Source of the DNA: Acidobacteriota bacterium | GTDB lineage: Bacteria; Actinomycetota; Actinomycetes; Actinomycetales; Micrococcaceae | Direction: 5' to 3' | Assembly: GCA_019352125.1 (NCBI GenBank) | Contig: JABBNV010000005.1 | Span: forward strand, 7,736-28,472 | Length of the DNA stretch: 20,737 nucleotides | In this document: positions 7,040 to 13,256 of the stretch, one piece after another | How positions within the stretch are numbered: the stretch's first letter is position 1 | How the letters are laid out: each line of letters opens with the position of its first letter | Program-made: the position numbers and the translations under genes | Notes under the pieces: generated by a model | Seen by the model: only the letters and a program-made list of their open reading frames with translations | What the model was told of the DNA's origin: nothing | The model's database searches: none

Positions 7040-8452
7040 ATGAGCACTGACGAGATTAATCATGTCGGGAGTTCATGGCGCAAAATTGTCCGCCTCCTGG
7101 AACAAGATGAGCGAGTCACTCCGCGTCAGCGAGGATTCGTTATTTTGGCCCAAGCTCAAGGTCTCATTGGCTCAACGCTGCTGGTGGCTGTACCCAACGA
7201 GCTGACCCGAGAAATGCTCCAGACCCAAATCAAGGCCTCCCTGGATGATGCTCTCCGGAAAGTCTATGGAGACGATATTTTGTGTGCCTTCAGCATCGAT
7301 GCTGATCTCACGCCAGTGATCACTGAGCCTGCAGTGGTCGAAAAGGCAGCACCGGCCGTCAACAACAATATTGACTCCAGGCCCGCTCCCACCCTGCCCA
7401 GCAATTCGCAGGAATTTGGCCGCCTTAACCCCAAGTACGTCTTTGACACTTTTGTAATTGGCCAGTCCAACAGGTTTGCCCACGCTGCCGCCGTCGCTGT
7501 CGCCGAAGCACCAGCCAAGGCTTATAACCCGCTATTCATTTACGGAGACTCGGGCTTAGGTAAAACCCACTTGCTGCATGCCATTGGCCACTATGCGCGA
7601 CGGCTCTACAACGGAATCCGGGTTCGCTACGTAAATTCCGAAGAATTCACCAATGACTTCATCAACTCCATTCGGGATGACGAGGGCGCCAGCTTCAAAC
7701 AGCTCTATCGCAACGTGGACATCTTGTTGATTGATGACATTCAGTTCCTGGCCAACAAGGATGCCACCCAAGAAGAGTTCTTCCACACCTTCAATGCTCT
7801 GCACAATCACAACAAGCAGGTTGTGATCACCTCAGATCTGCCGCCAAAACAGCTCTCCGGTTTTGAAGAGCGCATGCGTTCCCGCTTTGAGTGGGGGTTA
7901 CTGACGGACGTGCAGCCTCCCGAGCTGGAAACGCGTATAGCCATTCTGCGCAAAAAGGCCATTGGCGAAGGCTTACACGCTCCAGATGATGTGCTGGAGT
8001 ACATCGCCTCCAAAATCTCCACGAATATTCGTGAGCTTGAGGGCGCCCTGATTCGAGTCACGGCATTTGCCAGTTTGAACCGTCAGACGGTGGATGTGGC
8101 ACTAGCGGAAATCGTGCTCAAAGATCTGATTTCCGATGACAATGCCCAGCAGATCACCTCGTCCACCATTCTGGGCCAGACCGCTGCGTACTTTAACCTC
8201 AGCATGGAGGAGTTGTGCAGCAAGTCCCGCACCAGAACACTGGTAACCGCTCGCCAGATTGCCATGTACCTGTGCCGTGAACTGACGGATATGTCGCTCC
8301 CAAAAATTGGTCAAGAACTGGGCGGGCGCGATCACACCACTGTGATCCATGCTGACCGAAAAATCCGTGAACTCATGGCTGAACGTCGGGTTATCTATAA
8401 CCAGGTCACCGAGCTCACCAACCGGATCAAACAGCAGCAGCGCGAAGGCTAG
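7040..8452 (+). CDS. dnaA: chromosomal replication initiator DnaA
   Basis: DnaA is the AAA+ initiator that binds 9-mer boxes, melts the origin and helps load the helicase. The 470-residue protein has domain I (1-90, WRKIVRLLEQ), a short linker (about 91-128), the AAA+ core with Walker A GDSGLGKTH (169-177) and Walker B ILLIDDIQF (228-236), and the DNA-binding domain IV with the signature GGRDHTTVIHADRKI (428-442). I chose the ATG at 7040 because it gives the family N-terminus (MSTDEINHVGSSW) and has an AGG-containing ribosome site (ACAGGA) 3-8 bases upstream. An upstream in-frame ATG at 6977 would add 21 residues unlike any DnaA and lies in a DnaA box. It is flanked on both sides by DnaA boxes. 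Confidence 0.97.
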   Translation: MSTDEINHVGSSWRKIVRLLEQDERVTPRQRGFVILAQAQGLIGSTLLVAVPNELTREMLQTQIKASLDDALRKVYGDDILCAFSIDADLTPVITEPAVVEKAAPAVNNNIDSRPAPTLPSNSQEFGRLNPKYVFDTFVIGQSNRFAHAAAVAVAEAPAKAYNPLFIYGDSGLGKTHLLHAIGHYARRLYNGIRVRYVNSEEFTNDFINSIRDDEGASFKQLYRNVDILLIDDIQFLANKDATQEEFFHTFNALHNHNKQVVITSDLPPKQLSGFEERMRSRFEWGLLTDVQPPELETRIAILRKKAIGEGLHAPDDVLEYIASKISTNIRELEGALIRVTAFASLNRQTVDVALAEIVLKDLISDDNAQQITSSTILGQTAAYFNLSMEELCSKSRTRTLVTARQIAMYLCRELTDMSLPKIGQELGGRDHTTVIHADRKIRELMAERRVIYNQVTELTNRIKQQQREG

Positions 8453-8516
8453 AAATAGGGCCACCACGGCTGATCTACCTCACTAGATGGCCTACTTAGG
8501 GCCCTGTGGACACATC

Positions 8517-8525
8517 TGTGGATAA
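8517..8525 (-). promoter_or_regulatory. perfect DnaA box
   Basis: TGTGGATAA, the reverse complement of the consensus TTATCCACA, lies 65 bp after the dnaA stop. Confidence 0.85.
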
Positions 8526-8642
8526 GTCTGTACATAACAGTGGTTTTTAATCTAACAACTCTCCACAGTCCTGTGGATCCCACTACTGGCGCGGATTCTT
8601 ATCCACCCCCTTGGGGATCACTTGCTGATGAAATCCAACATT

Positions 8643-8651
8643 TTATCCACA
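8643..8651 (+). promoter_or_regulatory. perfect DnaA box
   Basis: TTATCCACA, an exact consensus match, lies 34 bp before the abutting box pair at 8685-8702, in the same orientation. Confidence 0.85.
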
Positions 8652-8684
8652 GGCTTAATGGCGGCTTGGCACCGAAGGGCCTAC

Positions 8685-8757
8685 TTTTCCACAGTATCCA
8701 CAGGTGTTATTAACACTACTAATCCCTAGAAATGTTGTTCTTCAAATAACAAATCCA
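8685..8757 (+). other. abutting DnaA boxes plus AT-rich candidate unwinding element
   Basis: Two same-orientation boxes, TTTTCCACA (8685-8693) and GTATCCACA (8694-8702), touch with no gap. They are followed by a near-perfect inverted repeat GTGTTA-T-TAACAC (8704-8716) and an AT-rich stretch to about 8750. A run of TTA, TTA, ACA, CTA, CTA triplets (8708-8722) recalls the DnaA-trio layout known next to boxes in other origins. The assignment is inferred from position and composition. Confidence 0.5.
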
Positions 8758-8960
8758 CCGAACCCACTGCACCATCCCCACGCCATCAAAGATCCCCAGG
8801 ACAGCTGATGTGCACCAAGTCCCGGACAAACGGCTAAGCTAAAGTGGAGAATGTTTTTCTGGTGTGCCAACACCGGAGTGGGGGTAGGGCTTCCGTTCCG
8901 TTTGGTGGTATTGGGCCAGTCCCATGCATGAATGCTAACGATGAAAGGCGGCACCCTTCC

Positions 8961-10085
8961 GTGAAGTTTCGAGTTGAGCGGGATGTCCTGACGGAAGCCG
9001 TTAGTTGGACAGCCCGATCCTTGTCACCTCGCCCGCCGGTTCCCGTCCTTTCAGGTCTGCTCTTGAAGGCCGAAAACGGGACCTTGTCACTAGCGAGTTT
9101 TGACTATGAAATTTCGGCCCGTCTTGAAATTCCGGCTGAGGTCGCCGAAGAAGGCACCATTCTGGTTTCTGGACGACTCTTGGCAGATATTTGCCGCAGT
9201 TTGCCCTCCGCACCCGTAGATATTTCCACTGACGGAGCCAAGGTGACGGTGAGCTGCCGCAACAGCCGCTTCAATTTGGCAACCATGCCGGTTTCTGATT
9301 ACCCGGAACTGCCAGCCCTGCCCGACGTGAGCGGAACAGTCTCTGGTGATGCTTTTGCCCAGGCCGTTTCCCAGGTGATTATTGCTTCCAGCAAGGATGA
9401 CACCCTTCCCATTCTGACCGGCGTCAAGATGGAAATCGAAGATGACCTGATCACACTGCTGGCCACGGACCGCTACCGGTTGGCACTACGTGAGGTGCAC
9501 TGGAAGCCGTCCACACCAGGGATTTCCACCAGCGCACTGGTCAAGGCAAAAACTCTCAACGAAGTTGCCAAGACCCTGGGCGGTGGCGGTGAATTAAAGA
9601 TTGCCCTGTCCAACAACAGCGAACTGATCGGGTTTGAAAGTGGCGGACGTCGCACCACATCGCTGCTGGTAGATGGGGATTACCCCAAGATTCGCTCCTT
9701 GTTCCCAGATGTCACACCCATCCACGCCACTGTTGAAACAGCCGGATTGGCAGAGGCAGTTCGCCGCGTTTCACTGGTTGCTGAGCGAAACACCCCCGTT
9801 CGTATGGCCTTTACTGACGGCCAGTTGACTCTGGATGCAGGAACCGGCGAGGATGCTCAGGCTTCCGAGGCTATGGAAGCAGCGCTGACCGGGGACGAAA
9901 TTACGGTTGCCTTCAACCCGCACTACCTCAGTGAGGGTCTGAACGCCTTTGACAGCAAGTACGTACGTTTTTCTTTCACCTCGGCACCGAAGCCGGCGAT
10001 GATGACAGCCCAGGCAGAGTTGGATGGGGAGAACCAGGACGATTATCGCTACCTGGTGATGCCCGTGCGTCTGCCTAATCAGTAA
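8961..10085 (+). CDS. dnaN: DNA polymerase III beta sliding clamp
   Basis: DnaN forms the ring-shaped dimer that tethers DNA polymerase III and other enzymes to DNA. The GTG start at 8961 gives 374 residues and the family N-terminus KFRVERDVLTEAVSWTARSL. Three repeated clamp domains follow, with PVLSGLLLKAE near residue 30, LLATDRYRLALREV near 170 and the C-terminal YLVMPVRLP that ends clamps. An AAAGG lies 12 bases upstream. Longer in-frame starts exist (an ATG at 8928 and others back to 8844) but would add residues absent from the family. It follows the origin and precedes gnd by 45 bp. Confidence 0.96.
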   Translation: MKFRVERDVLTEAVSWTARSLSPRPPVPVLSGLLLKAENGTLSLASFDYEISARLEIPAEVAEEGTILVSGRLLADICRSLPSAPVDISTDGAKVTVSCRNSRFNLATMPVSDYPELPALPDVSGTVSGDAFAQAVSQVIIASSKDDTLPILTGVKMEIEDDLITLLATDRYRLALREVHWKPSTPGISTSALVKAKTLNEVAKTLGGGGELKIALSNNSELIGFESGGRRTTSLLVDGDYPKIRSLFPDVTPIHATVETAGLAEAVRRVSLVAERNTPVRMAFTDGQLTLDAGTGEDAQASEAMEAALTGDEITVAFNPHYLSEGLNAFDSKYVRFSFTSAPKPAMMTAQAELDGENQDDYRYLVMPVRLPNQ

Positions 10086-10130
10086 CAGCCGGTCACAAGC
10101 CGGAAATCGCCACCAGAAAAGAGATACCCA

Positions 10131-11030
10131 ATGCACATTGGCCTCATTGGACTCGGAAAAATGGGCTTCAACATGCGTGCCCGCCTGCGAAACGCCAACA
10201 TCGAGGTAACAGGTTTTGATCGCAATCCTGACGTGACGGACGTCAAGACCTTGAAAGACCTCGCTGCAGCCCTGCCGGCTCCCCGCATTATCTGGGTCAT
10301 GGTGCCCGCGGGTGAAGTAACAGATCAGGTCATTACAGGTCTGGCCGCAGAACTTGAATCCGGTGACATGATCATCGACGGTGGCAATTCACGCTTTACC
10401 GATGATCAAAAGCACTCCGCTCAATTGGCTGAAAAGGGCATTCGCTTTGCAGATTGCGGCGTTTCCGGTGGTGTGTGGGGACTTGAAAATGGCTATGGTC
10501 TGATGGCCGGCGGCAACGCTGAGGACATTGAAGAAGCGATGCCCATCTTTGACGCACTTCGCCCCGAAGGTGAGCGAGCAGAAAGCTTCGTTCACGTGGG
10601 TGATGTTGGAGCAGGTCACTACGCAAAGATGGTGCACAATGGCATCGAATATGGCCTAATGCAGTCCTATGCTGAGGGTTACGAACTGCTGATGGCCAAG
10701 GACATCATCAAGGATGTTCCCGGTACATTTGCTGCATGGCAAAAGGGCACCGTAGTACGCTCCTGGCTGCTTGACCTGATGGTCAAGGCACTGGACGAGG
10801 ACCCTGAGCTATCCAAGATTGCGGGTTTCGTTGACGATTCAGGGGAAGGACGCTGGACGGTCGAAGAGGCAATTGCCAACGCTGTGCCTGCACCAGCTAT
10901 TACAGCATCACTGTTTGCACGCTTTGCCTCGCGCCAGGACGATTCGCCGGCCATGAAGATGGTTTCTGCCCTGCGTAACCAGTTTGGTGGCCACGCAACC
11001 AAGGCAGCTGGCTCAGCAAAGTCCTCCTAA
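10131..11030 (+). CDS. gnd: 6-phosphogluconate dehydrogenase, decarboxylating (short form)
   Basis: This enzyme oxidatively decarboxylates 6-phosphogluconate to ribulose 5-phosphate in the pentose phosphate pathway. At 299 residues it is the short GndA/YqeC-like form, not the 470-residue form. The Rossmann loop is GLIGLGKMG (4-12). The second strand ends in D30 (TGFDRN), which favours NAD+ over NADP+ by analogy. Substrate-binding and catalytic motifs are IIDGGNS (81-87), VSGGVWGLENGYGLMAGG (111-128) and GAGHYAKMVHNGIEYG (160-175), the last with catalytic K166. An AAGAGA ribosome site precedes the ATG. Its place between dnaN and recF is a recurrent actinobacterial arrangement and the only metabolic gene among replication genes here. 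Confidence 0.94.
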   Translation: MHIGLIGLGKMGFNMRARLRNANIEVTGFDRNPDVTDVKTLKDLAAALPAPRIIWVMVPAGEVTDQVITGLAAELESGDMIIDGGNSRFTDDQKHSAQLAEKGIRFADCGVSGGVWGLENGYGLMAGGNAEDIEEAMPIFDALRPEGERAESFVHVGDVGAGHYAKMVHNGIEYGLMQSYAEGYELLMAKDIIKDVPGTFAAWQKGTVVRSWLLDLMVKALDEDPELSKIAGFVDDSGEGRWTVEEAIANAVPAPAITASLFARFASRQDDSPAMKMVSALRNQFGGHATKAAGSAKSS

Positions 11031-11070
11031 ACGCCCGTTGCGGCACTAGAGTCGTATCGAATCGAGTCGT

Positions 11071-12324
11071 GTGTTCCTAGAACATTTGTCCCTGACTGAC
11101 TTTCGTAGTTACCCCAGCGTTGAACTTGATTTGGCGCAGGGTGTAACCGTGTTGGTGGGATCCAACGGGATGGGTAAAACCAATTTGGTTGAGGCCATTG
11201 GCTACTTATCTACCCTGGGATCCCACCGAGTCAGCCTGGACGGACCGCTCCTTCGATTTGGTGCCGAGCAGGCGCTGATCCGCGCGCGTCTGCGTAAAGG
11301 CAGTCGGGAACTGACTCTTGAGGTAGAAATCAACGCGGGCCGGGCCAATAGGGCACGGATTAATCGAGCTAATCCAGTACGCGCCCGCAATATTCTTGGT
11401 CTGTTCCGTACCGTGCTTTTTGCCCCGGAAGATCTAGCCTTGGTTAAGGGCGATCCGTCCGGGCGACGTCGTTTTTTGGACGACTTGCTGAATGCATTGC
11501 ATCCGCCGCATGCGGCGCTCACGGCGGATTATGAGCGCGTGTTGAAACAGCGCAACGCCCTCTTGAAGTCCGCCAAGTCCGCTCACTTTTCTCGAGCTGG
11601 AGTGAGTGAAAGTCACGAAAGTACCTTGGCCGTGTGGGATCATCACATGGCCCAAACCGGGGCTCAGCTGTTATCCGCCCGAATAGCGTTGGTACAGAGA
11701 ATCCAGCCACACCTTGGGCATGCGTATGCCCAATTGACGGATGGATCCAAGGTTCTCTCAGCGCGTTATGTAAGTTCGCTCATGGACAGTGATGATCCCT
11801 CCACAGCCACGTCAGGAACGGACGACGACGGCGTGGCTGGCGTGAGTTCCGTGACCGGTAATGCCGGTGATTCGGCGCCCGTGGATATTTCCCAGTGTTC
11901 GGTGGAGGAGCTTGCCGAACTTTATCTGGCAGCGTTCCAGGTGGCCCGACGTCGTGAGATTGAACGCGGAATCTCCCTGGTGGGACCACACCGGGACGAG
12001 CTTGAACTCATTCTCGGCTCGGCGCCCGCGAAGGGGTATGCCTCACATGGTGAAACGTGGTCTACTGCCCTTTCGCTGCGACTGGCCTCTTACTATTTGA
12101 TGATGGAAGAGGATCCAGAACCTGACGCTGCTCCTGTGTTGATTTTGGATGACGTTTTTGCAGAATTGGATGCCGCTCGGCGCAGCAAATTGGCGCACAT
12201 TGTGGCGGGTGCCCAGCAAGTAGTGGTCACAGCCGCCGTTGGTGCAGATATTCCGGCGGAATTGGAGGGAAAACGCGTAACCGTGTACCCAGGTGGTGTG
12301 GAAAATGATGGACACCAACTCTGA
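11071..12324 (+). CDS. recF: DNA replication and repair protein RecF
   Basis: RecF is an SMC-like ATPase that helps load RecA at gaps during recombinational repair. The 417-residue protein begins FLEHLSLTDFRSY. Walker A is GSNGMGKTN (30-38), the ABC-type region is SLVGPHRDELELIL, and Walker B with the D-loop is LILDDVFAELDAARR near 350-365. A poorly conserved acidic Ser/Thr/Asp/Gly-rich insert (about residues 235-270) makes it slightly longer than many RecF proteins. The start is GTG at 11071 with only a weak ribosome site; a 7-base repeat GAGTCGT occurs twice just before it (11049-11055, 11064-11070). The 3' end overlaps the next gene by about 20 bases. Confidence 0.96.
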   Translation: MFLEHLSLTDFRSYPSVELDLAQGVTVLVGSNGMGKTNLVEAIGYLSTLGSHRVSLDGPLLRFGAEQALIRARLRKGSRELTLEVEINAGRANRARINRANPVRARNILGLFRTVLFAPEDLALVKGDPSGRRRFLDDLLNALHPPHAALTADYERVLKQRNALLKSAKSAHFSRAGVSESHESTLAVWDHHMAQTGAQLLSARIALVQRIQPHLGHAYAQLTDGSKVLSARYVSSLMDSDDPSTATSGTDDDGVAGVSSVTGNAGDSAPVDISQCSVEELAELYLAAFQVARRREIERGISLVGPHRDELELILGSAPAKGYASHGETWSTALSLRLASYYLMMEEDPEPDAAPVLILDDVFAELDAARRSKLAHIVAGAQQVVVTAAVGADIPAELEGKRVTVYPGGVENDGHQL

Positions 12325-12907
12325 TCTGCCTGGCAGTGAGCTGCCCAGCCGTGACGTTTCCGGAAGTAATCCGGTGCAAACCCCGGTGGGCAAAGAGAGT
12401 ACCGAGGTGGACGCCGCAGCGGCCGCCTTGAATCGCATGCGGTTGGCTGCACAAGGGCGCGGAGAAATCCGCAGTAGGGCTGGGCGTGCCATAGGAACCA
12501 ACAAGACCAAGTCCAATAAGCGGAACAATTTTCTTGCTCTGCGTGATACCGGGCGTGATCCCTTGGGCCTGGGCAGTGTTGTTAAGCGTTTGGTGAGCGA
12601 GCGGGGCTGGTCTTCCCCGGTGGCGGTAGGGTCAGTAATGGCTCAGTGGGATGTATTGGTAGGAGCCAATATTGCCGCACATTGTCAGCCAGAAAGTTTT
12701 ACCGAAACGACGCTCCAGGTGCGCTGCGATTCAACCAGTTGGGCCACGCAGCTAAGGCTCCTATCCGACTCCCTAGTGGCTAAGTTTGATGCAGAACTTG
12801 GCTCCGGAGTGGTCACGAAGATTCAAGTGTTGGGCCCGGTTGCCCCTAACTGGCGTAAGGGCTACCGCAGCGTCAAAGGACGTGGCCCCAGAGATACGTA
12901 TGGATAA
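12305..12907 (+). CDS. DUF721 protein, DciA-like replicative helicase operator
   Basis: DUF721 proteins between recF and gyrB are the actinobacterial relatives of DciA, the factor that recruits or loads the DnaB helicase in bacteria lacking DnaC/DnaI. The first 75 or so of 200 residues are polar, with a basic stretch (GRAIGTNKTKSNKRN), and look disordered. The DUF721 fold spans about 85-185, with LGSVVKRLVSERGW, the conserved W in VMAQWDVLVGANIAAHCQP, LQVRCDSTSWATQLRLL and VLGPVAPNWRKG. I chose the ATG at 12305, with AGGTGG 8 bases upstream; the ATG at 12308 is also possible, and a GTG at 12293 less so. It overlaps the end of recF in another frame, suggesting coupled translation. Confidence 0.88.
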   Translation: MMDTNSDLPGSELPSRDVSGSNPVQTPVGKESTEVDAAAAALNRMRLAAQGRGEIRSRAGRAIGTNKTKSNKRNNFLALRDTGRDPLGLGSVVKRLVSERGWSSPVAVGSVMAQWDVLVGANIAAHCQPESFTETTLQVRCDSTSWATQLRLLSDSLVAKFDAELGSGVVTKIQVLGPVAPNWRKGYRSVKGRGPRDTYG

Positions 12908-13111
12908 CCGGTCAACCGTTTCACTGGTTGCCGCGCTGTTGTTTTAAGGTGTTTAGATGCTCCGGTGAGGTGGCGCGCAATAACGGCCCATTCAAGCGCT
13001 GTGGGGGTACGGAGCTACATGACTTCTTATCCGGGCCCGTTTGATGGCCTTGCTGGTGGCTTTTCTGACCATTAGAGGCCGTTTTATGCGGGATTTAGCG
13101 TCCCCACAAGG

Positions 13112-13117
13112 TAGAAT
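13112..13117 (+). promoter_or_regulatory. candidate gyrB promoter -10 box
   Basis: TAGAAT matches 5 of 6 bases of TATAAT. No TTGACA-like -35 is found 16-18 bp upstream (the site reads CGGGAT), which is common in actinomycetes. Transcription would start near 13124 and leave a leader of about 130 bases. Confidence 0.4.
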
Positions 13118-13143
13118 TGTGGGAAGTAACAGATGTTGGACAT

Positions 13144-13231
13144 TACCGCTGTGCTGCGCCCGTGTGGTCAGTGCCGTTCCAACGTCGGCTTATGCTCGGG
13201 CTTTTGCTCGTTAATCAGCGGTAGCCACACG
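13144..13231 (+). promoter_or_regulatory. possible pseudoknot in the gyrB leader
   Basis: Two inverted repeats interlock. TACCGCTG (13144-13151) pairs with CAGCGGTA (13216-13223), 8 bp, and CGTGTGG (13161-13167) pairs with CCACACG (13225-13231), 7 bp. The order A-B-A'-B' with one base between A' and B' is that of an H-type pseudoknot, ending 6 bases before the Shine-Dalgarno. The repeats are visible; RNA folding and function are inferred. Confidence 0.35.
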
Positions 13232-13256
13232 ATGAATAGAGGGGTCGAACACGCCT

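Larger units (their letters stand above)
8453..8960 (+). other. oriC: dnaA-dnaN intergenic region, main oriC candidate
   Basis: This 508-bp gap holds most DnaA boxes. Two are perfect: 8517-8525 (minus) and 8643-8651 (plus). One-mismatch boxes are GTGTCCACA at 8505-8513 (minus), TTATCCACC at 8599-8607, TTTTCCACA at 8685-8693 and GTATCCACA at 8694-8702. Weaker copies lie at 8559-8567 and 8572-8580. An AT-rich run (8704-8757) follows directly and is the best candidate for the unwinding element; another AT-rich patch is 8540-8558. The last 200 bp before dnaN have no boxes and presumably carry its promoter, which I cannot define. A small hairpin, GGTGT/ACACC, lies at 8861-8874. Confidence 0.85.
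12908..13256 (+). other. intergenic region upstream of gyrB
   Basis: This 349-bp gap has no coding match. It starts with a small hairpin CAACC/GGTTG (12913-12930). It contains a good -10 box TAGAAT at 13112-13117 and, downstream of it, two interlocked inverted repeats (13144-13231) in what would be the gyrB leader. The Shine-Dalgarno AGAGGGG is at 13238-13244. The length and content suggest a regulated promoter of its own for gyrBA. Confidence 0.6.

Noticed and set aside
8844..8960. Longer dnaN start upstream of GTG 8961
   Set aside because: The added 39 residues do not belong to any clamp; the family begins at KFRVERDVL.
10131..11030. gnd as a horizontally acquired insertion in the replication cluster
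   Set aside because: Base composition resembles its neighbours, no repeats or mobile genes flank it, and dnaN-gnd-recF order recurs in actinobacteria.
9767..12931. 15-bp identical sequence CGTTTCACTGGTTGC at 9767-9781 (dnaN) and 12917-12931 (after DUF721), carrying half a parS
   Set aside because: One copy is needed for the DnaN peptide RVSLVA. A single 15-mer repeat in 20 kb is near chance expectation, and half-sites lack the palindrome ParB needs.
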